Positions 27,828 through 36,899 of a stretch of DNA of 64,000 bases are shown piece after piece. The position numbers and the translations under genes were made by a program. A model generated the notes under the pieces. The model saw nothing but the letters and a program-made list of their open reading frames with translations. It ran no database searches and was not told where the DNA came from. Source of the stretch: Brevundimonas sp. SGAir0440 (GTDB lineage Bacteria > Pseudomonadota > Alphaproteobacteria > Caulobacterales > Caulobacteraceae); assembly GCF_005484585.1 (NCBI RefSeq), contig NZ_CP039435.1, forward strand, positions 124,001-188,000, in the 5' to 3' direction. Positions within the stretch are counted from its first letter, which is position 1. Each line of letters starts with the position of its first letter.

Positions 27828-29435
27828 TCAGCCCATCAACCGCGTCATCAGGGCCGCCGTGGACGGATCCAGGTCCGCCGAGGGGCCGCCCGCGTCCACG
27901 TCCTTCAGGATCGCCTTGGCCAGGACCTTGCCCAGTTCGACACCCCATTGGTCGAAGCTGTTGATGTCCCAGATCACGCCCTCGACGAAGGTCTTGTGCT
28001 CATACAGGGCCAGCAGCGCGCCCAGGGCCTCGGGCGTCAGCCGCTCCATGACGATGGCCGTCGACGGACGGTTGCCGGTGAAGGTGCGGTGGGACGCTAG
28101 GCGCGTCGCCTCTTCCTCCGACAGACCCTGAGCCAGACCTTCAGCCCTGGCCGCCTCGGTCGTCTTGCCCAGCATCAGGGCCTGCCCCTGGGCCAGGGCA
28201 TTGGACCAGAGCGGCGATTCCGGCGCATCCGCATGCGTCCTGGCGACAATCACGAACTCCGCCGGCACGACCTCCGGCCCCTGGTGGATTTGCTGGAAGA
28301 AGGCGTGCTGCCCGTTGGTGCCCGGCTCGCCGAAGACGACGGGACAGGTCTGGCGCGTCACCGGTGTGCCGTCGCGGTGCACCCGCTTGCCGTTCGACTC
28401 CATCTCCAGCTGCTGCAGGAAGGACGGCAGGCGACGCAGGGCGTGGGCGTAGGGGGCGACGGTACGGGCGGGCCGGTTCAGGCCGTCGACGTTGAACACC
28501 TGGGCCAGGGCCAGAAGGATCGGCGCGTTACGCTCCAGCGGCGCCGAGACGAAATGCGCATCCATCTCCGCCGCGCCCGCCAGCATCCGTTCGAACACGT
28601 CCCAGCCCAGGGCGATGCCGCACGACAGGCTGACCGCCGACCACAGCGAATAGCGCCCGCCGACCCAGTCCCGGAAGGCAAAGGTCCGACCGCAGCCGAA
28701 GGCGGCCGCCTTGTCCGGCGCCGCCGTCACCCCGATGAAGTGTTTCGTCATCCCCTCGGCCGGCAGCGACGCCGCCAGCCAGGCCTTGGCCGCCTCGGCG
28801 TTGGCCAGGGTTTCCTGCGTCGTGAAGGTCTTGGACACCACCACCACCAGGGTGGTTTCGGGATCGAGGCCCGTCAGCGCCTCGGCCATGTCGCGCGGAT
28901 CGATGTTGGCGACGAAGCGCAGATCGATGGCCGGGTCCAGCGGACGCAGGGCGTCCCAGACCACGCGCGGCCCCAGGTCCGAACCGCCGATGCCGACATG
29001 GACGATCGCCTCGAACTTGCGCCCCGTCGCGCCCGCCTCGGCGCCCGACCGCACGGCGTCGGCATAGGCCTTCATGTCCGCCCGCACGGCGTCCACCTCG
29101 GCCGAGACCGGCTCGCCCAGGGCCTTGAAGTCGGCGCCGGGCGCAGCGCGCAGAGCGGGGTGCAGGACCGCCCGTCCCTCGGTCAGATTGACGGCCTCGC
29201 CGGCGAACAGGGCCGCGCGACGTCCCTCGACGTCGGATGCCCTCGCCAGATCGAGGCAGGCCTCGAAAGCGGCGTTGGTCCAGCTCTGTTTCGAAAGGTC
29301 CAGATAGAGCCCCGCCGCCTCGACCGACATCCGCGCCAGCCGGTCGGGATCGGCGGCGAACTGATCCACGATCCGCGCGGAGGCGGCCTCGGCGGCGGCT
29401 TGGTCGAAGGCGGTCCAGGCGGCGTCGCGGGTCAT
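27828..29435 (-). CDS. pgi: Glucose-6-phosphate isomerase
   Basis: Interconverts glucose-6-P and fructose-6-P. The protein has 535 residues. Signatures are VHVGIGGSDLGPRVVWDALR, the PGI motif FGEPGTNGQHAFFQQIHQG with catalytic Glu and His, and the C-terminal GVIWDINSFDQWGVELGK with the catalytic Lys. ATG 29435 (MTRDAAW) has GGAG six bases upstream; the frame opens further to 29468. A perfect 16-bp palindrome lies 26-41 bases upstream of the start and may be an operator. Confidence 0.96.
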   Translation of the reverse strand: MTRDAAWTAFDQAAAEAASARIVDQFAADPDRLARMSVEAAGLYLDLSKQSWTNAAFEACLDLARASDVEGRRAALFAGEAVNLTEGRAVLHPALRAAPGADFKALGEPVSAEVDAVRADMKAYADAVRSGAEAGATGRKFEAIVHVGIGGSDLGPRVVWDALRPLDPAIDLRFVANIDPRDMAEALTGLDPETTLVVVVSKTFTTQETLANAEAAKAWLAASLPAEGMTKHFIGVTAAPDKAAAFGCGRTFAFRDWVGGRYSLWSAVSLSCGIALGWDVFERMLAGAAEMDAHFVSAPLERNAPILLALAQVFNVDGLNRPARTVAPYAHALRRLPSFLQQLEMESNGKRVHRDGTPVTRQTCPVVFGEPGTNGQHAFFQQIHQGPEVVPAEFVIVARTHADAPESPLWSNALAQGQALMLGKTTEAARAEGLAQGLSEEEATRLASHRTFTGNRPSTAIVMERLTPEALGALLALYEHKTFVEGVIWDINSFDQWGVELGKVLAKAILKDVDAGGPSADLDPSTAALMTRLMG

Positions 29436-29460
29436 CGTCGTCTCCATCGGGAATGACAGG

Positions 29461-29476
29461 GTAAACACTCGTTTAC
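29461..29476. promoter_or_regulatory. Palindromic candidate operator before pgi
   Basis: GTAAAC-ACTC-GTTTAC, perfect 6-bp arms. It lies in the divergent region between pgi (start 29435) and the exported hypothetical gene (start 29535). AT-rich against a GC-rich background. The regulator is unknown. Confidence 0.45.
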
Positions 29477-29534
29477 GGCTGGGGCGTATTCAGGTTCAAC
29501 GTCCCAGCGGACGCTGAAACAGGAAGTCACCTCA

Positions 29535-30011
29535 ATGTCCTGCGGCCTTGCTCTCACGATCGCCCTGGCGATGTCCAATCCCGCGGTGGCCCTGGCCGCC
29601 GAACAGCCGGCCGCCGCGCCCGGCGCGCCGGTCTCGGTGGCGGGCGAGCCGCTGTTCGCCGACATCATCTCGCGCTCGGCCAGCCTGAAGGCCGTGGTGG
29701 ACGGTTGGGCCGCCGCCAAGGCCGCCGACGACGCCGCCTTCTTCACCAGCCAGGCCTTCACCGGCTTCAAGGCCCAGGCCGAACAGTTGGCCGCCCTGGA
29801 CATGCAGGGCCACCTGATCCTGAAGGAACGCGGCACCGACGGCGATCTGAAATGCATCCTGCGCGGCATTTCCGAGGACATGCCCAAGAAGGTTCAGGCC
29901 GTTCAGGCCGCGGCCAACCCGGCCGAGCGCGCGGTCGCCCTGTCGGAACTGTCCTATCTGCTAAACGACAACGTCGAAGTCATCACCGCCCCGCCCAAGC
30001 CGGAAGTCTGA
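29535..30011 (+). CDS. Exported hypothetical protein
   Basis: A 158-residue protein with a signal peptide ending about NPAVALAAEQ. The mature part is helical and Ala-rich (LFADIISRSASLKAVVDGWA, AAFFTSQAFTGFKAQAEQ), then GHLILKERGTDGDLKCILRG with a single Cys. No recognised family. AGGAAG precedes ATG 29535 by about eight bases. The stop is six bases from the convergent recQ stop. Confidence 0.65.
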   Translation: MSCGLALTIALAMSNPAVALAAEQPAAAPGAPVSVAGEPLFADIISRSASLKAVVDGWAAAKAADDAAFFTSQAFTGFKAQAEQLAALDMQGHLILKERGTDGDLKCILRGISEDMPKKVQAVQAAANPAERAVALSELSYLLNDNVEVITAPPKPEV

Positions 30012-30017
30012 CGGCTT

Positions 30018-31895
30018 CTAGAGAGCGGCCAGCGCCTCCAGCACGCCCTTGCCGTAGCGATCCAGCTTGGACTGGCCGACGCCGGAAATCGCGCCCAGAC
30101 TGTTCAGGTCGCCCGGCTCGGCGTGGGCGATCTCCAGCAGCGTCCGGTCCTGGAAGATGACATAGGGCGGGACGTGCTGTTCCGAGGCGCGGTCGCGGCG
30201 CCAGGCGCGCAAGGCCTCGAACCGGGCGCGGACATCGGCGTCCATCGTCTCCAGCGCCGCATTGCGCCCCTCGCCCGATCGATCACGACGACGCGGGGCG
30301 GTATCGGCCCTCAGCGGCGCGCGACGCACCTCGATCTGGCGCTCGCCGCGATAGACGGCGCGCACCGCCTCGGGATCGCCCAGCCCGACCAGCGGCTTGC
30401 CGTCGTTGGGATCCTCGACCAGCAGACCTTCGAACAGCAGGTGATCGACGATCTCGCGCCAGCTGTTCAGCGAAATCTCGCGCCCGATGCCCCAGGTGGA
30501 CAGTTGCTGCTCCCACGGCTGCACGTCCTTGGTGCGGGCGGTCAGGTGATCGACGACGCGGCCCCTCCCAAACCGGCCGCCCAGCCGCTGCACCGCCGCC
30601 AGCGCCTTCTGGGCCGGGACGGTCGCGTCATAAAGCTGGGGCGGGTCGCCGCAGATGTCGCAGACGCCGCAAGGCTGGGCGTCATGCTCGCCGAAATATC
30701 GCCGCACGGCCTGGGCGCGACAGACCGCGCCGTCCAGCATGGCGAACAACTGACGAGTCTTTCGCACCTGGACCGATTTGACCTCCTCGGCCATCGGACG
30801 GCTGTCCAGTCGGCGCAAGGACCAGGCGATGTCGGACGGGCCATACAGGGTGATGCCCTCGGCCGGTTCGCCGTCGCGACCGCCCCGTCCGATTTCCTGC
30901 CAATAGGCCTCCAGGCTGCCCGGCGGATCGGCGTGGATGACGAAGCGGACGTCGGCCTTGTCCACGCCCATGCCGAAAGCGATGGTCGCGACCATCACAG
31001 CGCCCTCTTCGGCCAGGAAGCGTTCCAGCCGGCGGTCGCGCTCCTTCGTATCCATGCCGGCGTGATAGGCGATGGCGTTGGTCCCCGCGTCGCGCAGCGC
31101 CTGGGCCACGCGGTCGCAGCCGTCGCGGCTGCCGCAATAGACGACGCCCGACTTGCCCCGCCGTTCGCGCACCAGTTCGATGACGCGGGCGTCGGTCTTG
31201 GCCCGAGACGCGCTCTCCTTGCGCTCGGCCGACAGTTGCAGATTCGGACGCGCGAAGCTGTCGACGAAGACCGTCGCCTCTTCCAGCCGCAGCGAGCGCA
31301 GAATGTCGTCGCGGGTGCGGGCGTCGGCGGTCGCCGTCACCGCGATGCGGGGCACGTCGGGGAACCGCTCGGCCAGCAGACCCAGGTTGCGATAGTCGGG
31401 GCGGAAGTCGTGACCCCACTGGGACACACAGTGGGCCTCGTCGATGGCGATCAGGCTGAGCGGCAGTTCCGCCAGCCGGTCCATCATGGCGCCCGCCGCC
31501 AGGCCTTCGGGCGAGACATAGAGCAGGTCCAGTTCCCCCGACCGCGCCGCCGCCCAGATGGCCGAACGCTCGTCCAGCGACACGCCGGAATCCAGCCGCG
31601 CCGCCGCGACGCCCTGCTGCTTCAACGCCTCGACCTGATCGGTCATCAGTGCGATCAGGGGCGACACCACCAGCCCCAGTCCGGGGCGCAGTATGGCCGG
31701 GATCTGATAGCAGACGCTCTTGCCGCCGCCGGTCGGCAGGACCGCCAGCACATCGCCGCCCGACAGGATTTGCTCGACCACCCGTCCTTGCAGCCCCCGA
31801 AAGTCGGCATGACCCCAGACACGCGCCAGCAACGCCCGCGCGTCGTTCAGGTCAGGCGTATCGGTGGTGGAGAACTGGGGGCGCGTGGCCGGCAT
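30018..31895 (-). CDS. recQ: ATP-dependent DNA helicase RecQ
   Basis: 3'-5' SF2 helicase for recombination and replication-fork repair; 625 residues. Motif I is LPTGGGKSVCYQ (about 54-65), the DEAH box IDEAHCVSQWGHDFRPDY, motif VI IGRGGRDG. The RQC zinc site appears as CRAQAVRRYF and CGVCDICGDP. The HRDC domain is at the C-terminus (LRAWRRDRASEQHVPPYVIF). ATG 31895 is preferred over GTG 31910, but neither has a strong RBS, so the start is uncertain by five residues. Confidence 0.94.
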   Translation of the reverse strand: MPATRPQFSTTDTPDLNDARALLARVWGHADFRGLQGRVVEQILSGGDVLAVLPTGGGKSVCYQIPAILRPGLGLVVSPLIALMTDQVEALKQQGVAAARLDSGVSLDERSAIWAAARSGELDLLYVSPEGLAAGAMMDRLAELPLSLIAIDEAHCVSQWGHDFRPDYRNLGLLAERFPDVPRIAVTATADARTRDDILRSLRLEEATVFVDSFARPNLQLSAERKESASRAKTDARVIELVRERRGKSGVVYCGSRDGCDRVAQALRDAGTNAIAYHAGMDTKERDRRLERFLAEEGAVMVATIAFGMGVDKADVRFVIHADPPGSLEAYWQEIGRGGRDGEPAEGITLYGPSDIAWSLRRLDSRPMAEEVKSVQVRKTRQLFAMLDGAVCRAQAVRRYFGEHDAQPCGVCDICGDPPQLYDATVPAQKALAAVQRLGGRFGRGRVVDHLTARTKDVQPWEQQLSTWGIGREISLNSWREIVDHLLFEGLLVEDPNDGKPLVGLGDPEAVRAVYRGERQIEVRRAPLRADTAPRRRDRSGEGRNAALETMDADVRARFEALRAWRRDRASEQHVPPYVIFQDRTLLEIAHAEPGDLNSLGAISGVGQSKLDRYGKGVLEALAAL

Positions 31896-31929
31896 CCTTA
31901 AGCTGTGCACTCTTTGTTCCCGAACAGAA

Positions 31930-31966
31930 GACGCCGCCGGCCGCGAAGGCGACCGGCGGCGGCGTC
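31930..31966 (-). terminator. Possible terminator after the NDUFA9-like gene
   Basis: A 10-bp stem GACGCCGCCG (31930-31939) and CGGCGGCGTC (31957-31966) with a 17-base loop. On the minus strand a short TTCTGTT follows. It sits between the recQ start and the upstream gene stop. The tail is weak. Confidence 0.45.
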
Positions 31967-31979
31967 ATAGGGGACGGGT

Positions 31980-32957
31980 TTAGTGGGCGGGCGCTTCGGC
32001 GAACTGGCCGCCGACGCGGTAGCGCCACAGATAGGACGGGGCGATCGCCGCCATGCCGGCCGGATGGTCGATGCCCAGATCGCTGAGGCCGAACGCATCG
32101 GCGGCGACCACATTGTCCTTCTCCAGCATCAGCACCTGATCGCGCGTCAGCGGCGGGGTCAGGCCGACGAACCGGCTCAGTTGCAGCAGCGAACCCAGGG
32201 GCTTGGCGACGATGAAGGGCACCGAAACCAGCATCCGGTCGCGGCCCGTCTCACGACGCACCAGCTCCAGCACCTCGCGGAAGGTGTAGAGGCTCGGCCC
32301 GCCCAGTTCATAGGTGCGGCCGGCCGCGTCCGCGCGGGTCACGCCGCGCGCGATGGCCTCGGCGACATCGCCGACATAGACCGGCTGGAACCGGGTCTCG
32401 CCGCCGCCGATCAGCGGCAGGGCCGGGGCCATCGTCGCCATGGCGGCGAAGCGATTGAGGAAGCTGTCGCCCGCGCCGAACACCAGCGACGGACGCAGGA
32501 TCACCGCATCCGGATAGACGGCGCGCACGGCCGCCTCGGCCTGGGCCTTGGTGCGGCCATAGGCCGAAGGGCTGGCGGCGTCGGCGCCGATGGCCGAGAT
32601 CTGGACCAGGCGCGCAACGCCCGCCGCCTTTGCGGCCTCGGCGATGGTCTTGGCCGCCTCGGTGTGAACGGCGTCGAAACCGCGCTTGCCGCCTGCGTCA
32701 TGCAGCACGCCGACCAGATTGACGACGGCGTCCGCGCCGCGCACGGCCTGCGCCACATCCGCCGGGTTGGTGATGTCGCAGCGCATGAACTGGATCTGGC
32801 CGGGATCGCCCAGCGGCTGGATTTCGATCGCCAGGACCGGGTTGCGCACGGCGACCCGAATGCGCCAGCCGCGACGCGCCAGGGCGCGCACCGCCTGCGA
32901 CCCGATAAAGCCCGAACCTCCGAAGAGGGTCACGACGCCGGGGGCGAGGTCAGCCAT
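31980..32957 (-). CDS. NDUFA9-like NAD(P)-binding complex I-associated protein
   Basis: A 325-residue atypical short-chain dehydrogenase/epimerase. The N-terminal nucleotide site is VTLFGGSGFIGSQAVRALAR, and the YxxxK motif is YGRTK (SAYGRTKAQAE). The family pattern (VVNLVGVL, FQPVYVGDVAEAIA, YELGGPSLYTFREVLELV) matches the NDUFA9/39-kDa accessory subunit of respiratory complex I found in alphaproteobacteria. It would bind NADPH structurally. No nuo genes are nearby. ATG 32957 has GGAGC eight bases upstream. A plain NAD-dependent epimerase is the alternative. Confidence 0.82.
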   Translation of the reverse strand: MADLAPGVVTLFGGSGFIGSQAVRALARRGWRIRVAVRNPVLAIEIQPLGDPGQIQFMRCDITNPADVAQAVRGADAVVNLVGVLHDAGGKRGFDAVHTEAAKTIAEAAKAAGVARLVQISAIGADAASPSAYGRTKAQAEAAVRAVYPDAVILRPSLVFGAGDSFLNRFAAMATMAPALPLIGGGETRFQPVYVGDVAEAIARGVTRADAAGRTYELGGPSLYTFREVLELVRRETGRDRMLVSVPFIVAKPLGSLLQLSRFVGLTPPLTRDQVLMLEKDNVVAADAFGLSDLGIDHPAGMAAIAPSYLWRYRVGGQFAEAPAH

Positions 32958-33072
32958 GGGGAAAGCTCCAGTCGAAATCCGTTTCGGCGGGATAGACGAT
33001 AGGGCGCCGCACCGCAACGCGGGCCTTCACGGTCACGCTGGCGTTCGACGCGCGGCCGCCCATCTGAGGCGG

Positions 33073-33504
33073 ATGAAGCTTTTCACCATTGGCTACGAGG
33101 GCGCGACCCAGGCCGACGTCATCGCGCGGCTGAAGACAGCCGGTGTGCAGACCCTGATCGATGTCCGCGCGGTCGCCGCGTCCCGCCGCGCCGGCTTTTC
33201 CAAGACGATCCTGGGCGAGAGCCTGAAGGCCGAAGGGATCGACTATGTCCACCTGCGCGGGCTGGGCACGCCCAAGGCGGGACGTGACGCGGCGCGCAAG
33301 GGCCGTGTCGACGAGATGCGCGCCATCTTCGCCGATCACTTGGCCGAGCCCCGGGCGCAGATCGAGTACGAGCGACTAAAGGCGCTGGCGGCCGACAAAC
33401 CCGTCGCCTTGCTGTGCTTCGAGGCCGACCACGCCGGCTGCCACCGCGCCGTCCTGGCGGAACGACTGGCGGAGGAAACCGGCGCGGCGGTCGTGGATCT
33501 CTAG
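33073..33504 (+). CDS. DUF488 domain protein
   Basis: A 143-residue cytoplasmic protein. The DUF488 signature starts KLFTIGYEGATQADVIARLK and continues LIDVRAVAASRRAGFSK. The conserved Cys/His segment is ALLCFEADHAGCHRAVLAERL near the C-terminus. Function is unknown; the conserved Cys and His suggest a nucleotide- or metal-related enzyme. ATG 33073 follows a GAGGCGG ribosome-binding stretch. The stop is two bases from the convergent M1 peptidase stop. Confidence 0.85.
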   Translation: MKLFTIGYEGATQADVIARLKTAGVQTLIDVRAVAASRRAGFSKTILGESLKAEGIDYVHLRGLGTPKAGRDAARKGRVDEMRAIFADHLAEPRAQIEYERLKALAADKPVALLCFEADHAGCHRAVLAERLAEETGAAVVDL

Positions 33505-33506
33505 CC

Positions 33507-35459
33507 TTAAGGCCGTCCGACCAGCTGATCGACCGAACCGCTGGTGACCGGGTGATAGAGCGGCCGGGCCTCGGCGTAGATGCGCCGCGCGTTGCCCCGA
33601 CCCCAGTCGCCCTCGTTCCACAGGGTCTGGAACAGCGGCAGGACGAACTTGCGACGGCCCTGGCTGGTCAGGAACTTCTCGGCCGTGGCCACAGACGGCT
33701 GATAGCGATGGGCCAGGGCGATCTGCAGCCAGGCGAAGGTCAGTTCGGCGTTGCCTTCGTTCGCCAGATTCAGCGTGCGCTCCAGATCGGCCAGCTGCGC
33801 GGTCGTCAGCCAGTCGGCCCCCGTCCGCAGACCCTCGGGACGCCAGCCCAGGAAGCGCTGCCGCTGCTGGGTGTTCCAGTCCGCCCACGGAATGGCCGAG
33901 GCCGGCCCCTTGTCCTTGAAGAAGGCCACGGCGGCCGCATCCACCGGCTCGAAGGCGTGGGACACCGGCGCGACGGCGTTGGACGGCAGGCCGGGCTGAT
34001 AGACCCACGCGTCCATCTGCAGCTGGCTTTCCAGCGCCGCGTCGCCCTTGATCAGGTTGTCGCGGATGTCCTGCAGGAACATCGCCGTGGTCATGGGACG
34101 ATAGGCGTTGCGGTCGAAATAGCCGCGCAACCACGCGTCGAACCGATCCCGCCCGACGGTGCGTTCGATGGTCCGCAGGAACAGGGCGCCCTTCTCATAG
34201 GCGATGTCGTTCATGCCGTCGTCGGGATCGCGGCCCTTCAGGTCCAGATGCAAGCGGGTGTCCGCCGCCGGCAGGGACTTCAGCGTGTCCTGAAGGCTGT
34301 CCCAGCCCAGCACCTGCTCCTGCATGGCGCGGTCATGGCCATAGACCGACTCCATGATCCGGTTCTCGAAATAGACGGTGAAACCCTCGTTCAGCCAGAA
34401 ATCGTTCCAGGTCGCATTGGTGACCAGATTGCCCGACCAAGAGTGCGCCAGTTCGTGCGCGACCAGCGACACCAGCGAGCGATCGCCGGCGATGATGGTC
34501 GGGGTGGCGAAGGTCAGCTTCGGGTTCTCCATCCCGCCGAACGGGAAGGAGGGCGGCAGGACCAGAAGGTCGTAGCGGCCCCAGCGATACGGGCCGTACA
34601 GCTTCTCGGCCGCCGTCACCATCTGGGCGGTCGGCTCCAGCTCCCACTGGGCGGCGCGCAGGCGGCTGGGCTCGGTCCAGACCCCGGTGCGGCCGTCGAA
34701 CGGCGCAAAGGCGATATCGCCGACGCCCAGCGCGATCAGATAGGGCGGGATCGGATTGTCCATCCGGAAGCGCCAGGTCTTCATCCCGTTTAAGGCCCGC
34801 TCGCCGTTGGGCGTCAGGTGATCGGCGCTCATGACCACCGTCAGGTCTTCAGGCGCGGTGATGCGGGCCGAATAGGTCTGGCGGATGCCGGGGCTGTCCT
34901 GGGTCGGCACCCAGGTGCGGGTCAGGATCGCCTGGCCCTGGCTGAACAGATAGGGCTTCTGTCCGCCCGCCGTCTGGCTGGGGTTCAGCCACTGCAGCGC
35001 CGCCGCATTCGGACGGGTGGAATAGCGGATGGTGATCTTGCGTCGCTCATTGGCGGCGAAGGCCGGGAAATAGACCGTCAGCGGCTGGCCCAGGATCGGG
35101 TCGCTGTCGCCGACGACATAGCGCAGCGGCTGGCCCGCCGCGTCGCGCACATCCTGAATGTCCAGATCGCGGATATCCAGCACGATCTCGTTGGCGCCCG
35201 GGATCGCCAGGATGTCCAGGGTCGCCGTGCCCGCCAGGGTCTTGGCGTTGAAGTCGGCGGTCAGGTCCAAGGCCACATCGACGACGCGGGCGATCTCGGG
35301 CCGGGCGTGGGTGTGGACGTCCACCGCCTCGGGACCGGGCGCCGGGGCGATGGCGGGCGGGGTCATGGCCGACCCTCCCGTCGTGGTGGAGCAGGCGCTC
35401 AGACCCATGGCGGCGGCCAGGGCGAGGGCGGAGACGAGACCGAGCGCTTTGCGCGTCAT
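33507..35459 (-). CDS. M1-family zinc aminopeptidase lipoprotein (LTA4-hydrolase-like)
   Basis: A 650-residue exported metallopeptidase. The N-terminal lipobox is LSAC (Cys23). The substrate motif is GGMEN (308-312). The zinc site HELAH (335-339) is followed after 18 residues by Glu358 (WLNEGFTVYF), the exact M1 spacing. The C-terminal helical repeat domain resembles leukotriene A4 hydrolase. It would be membrane-anchored, releasing N-terminal residues from peptides in the periplasm or at the surface. No peptidase operon is evident; the MFS gene upstream is 61 bases away on the same strand. Confidence 0.92.
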   Translation of the reverse strand: MTRKALGLVSALALAAAMGLSACSTTTGGSAMTPPAIAPAPGPEAVDVHTHARPEIARVVDVALDLTADFNAKTLAGTATLDILAIPGANEIVLDIRDLDIQDVRDAAGQPLRYVVGDSDPILGQPLTVYFPAFAANERRKITIRYSTRPNAAALQWLNPSQTAGGQKPYLFSQGQAILTRTWVPTQDSPGIRQTYSARITAPEDLTVVMSADHLTPNGERALNGMKTWRFRMDNPIPPYLIALGVGDIAFAPFDGRTGVWTEPSRLRAAQWELEPTAQMVTAAEKLYGPYRWGRYDLLVLPPSFPFGGMENPKLTFATPTIIAGDRSLVSLVAHELAHSWSGNLVTNATWNDFWLNEGFTVYFENRIMESVYGHDRAMQEQVLGWDSLQDTLKSLPAADTRLHLDLKGRDPDDGMNDIAYEKGALFLRTIERTVGRDRFDAWLRGYFDRNAYRPMTTAMFLQDIRDNLIKGDAALESQLQMDAWVYQPGLPSNAVAPVSHAFEPVDAAAVAFFKDKGPASAIPWADWNTQQRQRFLGWRPEGLRTGADWLTTAQLADLERTLNLANEGNAELTFAWLQIALAHRYQPSVATAEKFLTSQGRRKFVLPLFQTLWNEGDWGRGNARRIYAEARPLYHPVTSGSVDQLVGRP

Positions 35460-35520
35460 CGAGGTTTTCCTGGGCTGATCTTACGATTGGCCCGGAGAAC
35501 GCGCGGAAACGCGAAAAAGA

Positions 35521-36771
35521 TCAAGCCTTGGCGGCGACCGGCGCGTGATGGGCCCGGAACAGCCGTCCCCGCTCGGCGAACAGCACCCAGCCCAAGGCGA
35601 CCAAGCCAAAGACGGTGAAGCCGACCGACATCGGAATGGTCGTGCCGTTGAACTGTTGGCCCACCGCAAAGCCCAGCAGCGAGCCGACGATGGTGGAGAC
35701 GAACCCCTGGATCGAGGCCGCCGTGCCCGCGATCTTGCCCATCGTCTCCATGGCCATTGATCCAAAATTGCCCGCGATCAGGCCGAAACAGAACATGGTC
35801 AGGGTCTGCAGCATCGCAAAGGTCCAGATTGATTCATGACCGCTGATCGCCACCCCTGCATGGATGGCCGCGATGCTGGTGAAGCCGATCAGGGCCGTGT
35901 GCGAAATCTTGCGCGAACCCAGCTTCACCACCAGTCGCGCATTGACGATCGAGGCCACGGCGATGCCGCCCGCGATCAGGGCGAAGATGGCCGGAAACGC
36001 CGCCTCGGCGTGAAAGACGTCGGCGAAGATCTGCTGCGACGAGTTGATGAAGCCGAACAACGCCCCGGTGATCGCCGTCATGGCCAGGGTGTAGCCGACG
36101 GCCGTGCGATCGGTCAGGGCGATCTTGTAGGCCGAGACCAGCCGCTTGACCTGGATCGGCAGGCGATCCTCGGGCTTCAGCGTCTCGGGCAGACGCAACG
36201 ACGCCCAAACGATCAGGCCTACCCCGATCAGGCCCAGCCCGGCGAAGATCCAGCGCCACGGCCCGACCAGCATGATCATCTGACCCAGCGACGGCGCCAG
36301 GATCGGCACGCCCAGGAAGACCAGGAAGCTGAACGACATGACCCGCGCCATGGTGCGCCCCTCATACCGATCGCGTACGATGGAGACGGCCAGCACGCGG
36401 GTGCAGGCGCTGCCCAGACCCTGACCGACGCGGGCCATGATCAGCGTCTCGAAGGTCGGCGCCAGGGTCGCCAGCAGGCTGAACATCACATAGACGCCGA
36501 CGCCGAACAGCAGGACCGGCTTTCGGCCGAACCGATCCGCCAACGGACCGTAGAACAGCTGCGCCCCGCCGAAGCCCAGCAGATAGGCCGTCACCACCCA
36601 TTGCCGATCGTTGTCGGTCGCCACCTTCAGGTCGGCGCCGATGTGCGGCAGGGCCGGCAGCATGGAATCGATCGCCAGCGCATTCAGCGCCATCATCAGG
36701 GCGATGAGACAGACGAACTCGACGAAGCCGAGGTCCTTCTTGGCGGGCGCTGACGCAAGGGAAGAAGACAT
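35521..36771 (-). CDS. Bcr/CflA-type MFS drug efflux transporter
   Basis: A 416-residue inner-membrane antiporter with twelve predicted segments. The first has LIALMMALNALAIDSMLPALP. The MFS motif A is GPLADRFGRKPVLLFG, and motif C-like sequence is FLGVPILAPSLGQMI, typical of DHA1 Bcr/CflA exporters. Substrates are not predictable (bicyclomycin, chloramphenicol or others). ATG 36771 is preferred over GTG 36792. It is divergent from amn; the shared region has a perfect CTGC-N3-GCAG palindrome. Confidence 0.88.
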   Translation of the reverse strand: MSSSLASAPAKKDLGFVEFVCLIALMMALNALAIDSMLPALPHIGADLKVATDNDRQWVVTAYLLGFGGAQLFYGPLADRFGRKPVLLFGVGVYVMFSLLATLAPTFETLIMARVGQGLGSACTRVLAVSIVRDRYEGRTMARVMSFSFLVFLGVPILAPSLGQMIMLVGPWRWIFAGLGLIGVGLIVWASLRLPETLKPEDRLPIQVKRLVSAYKIALTDRTAVGYTLAMTAITGALFGFINSSQQIFADVFHAEAAFPAIFALIAGGIAVASIVNARLVVKLGSRKISHTALIGFTSIAAIHAGVAISGHESIWTFAMLQTLTMFCFGLIAGNFGSMAMETMGKIAGTAASIQGFVSTIVGSLLGFAVGQQFNGTTIPMSVGFTVFGLVALGWVLFAERGRLFRAHHAPVAAKA

Positions 36772-36826
36772 CCGCGCCAGATGCGCCGTCACGCCCCGAT
36801 CCGCAACCGCACCCCCGTCATAAATT

Positions 36827-36839
36827 GCTGCAATGCAGC
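36827..36839. promoter_or_regulatory. Perfect GCTGCA-A-TGCAGC palindrome before amn/MFS (PhaR-like motif)
   Basis: GCTGCAATGCAGC contains CTGC-AAT-GCAG, matching the CTGC-N3-GCAG motif described for PhaR of phototrophic alphaproteobacteria. It lies 61 bases before the amn start and 56 before the MFS start. Confidence 0.45.
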
Positions 36840-36899
36840 GAAATCGGGTTTGAACGGGCGGCGCCTCGCCAAAGCCGCGAAGCTTCGCTAGAGGAAGTC

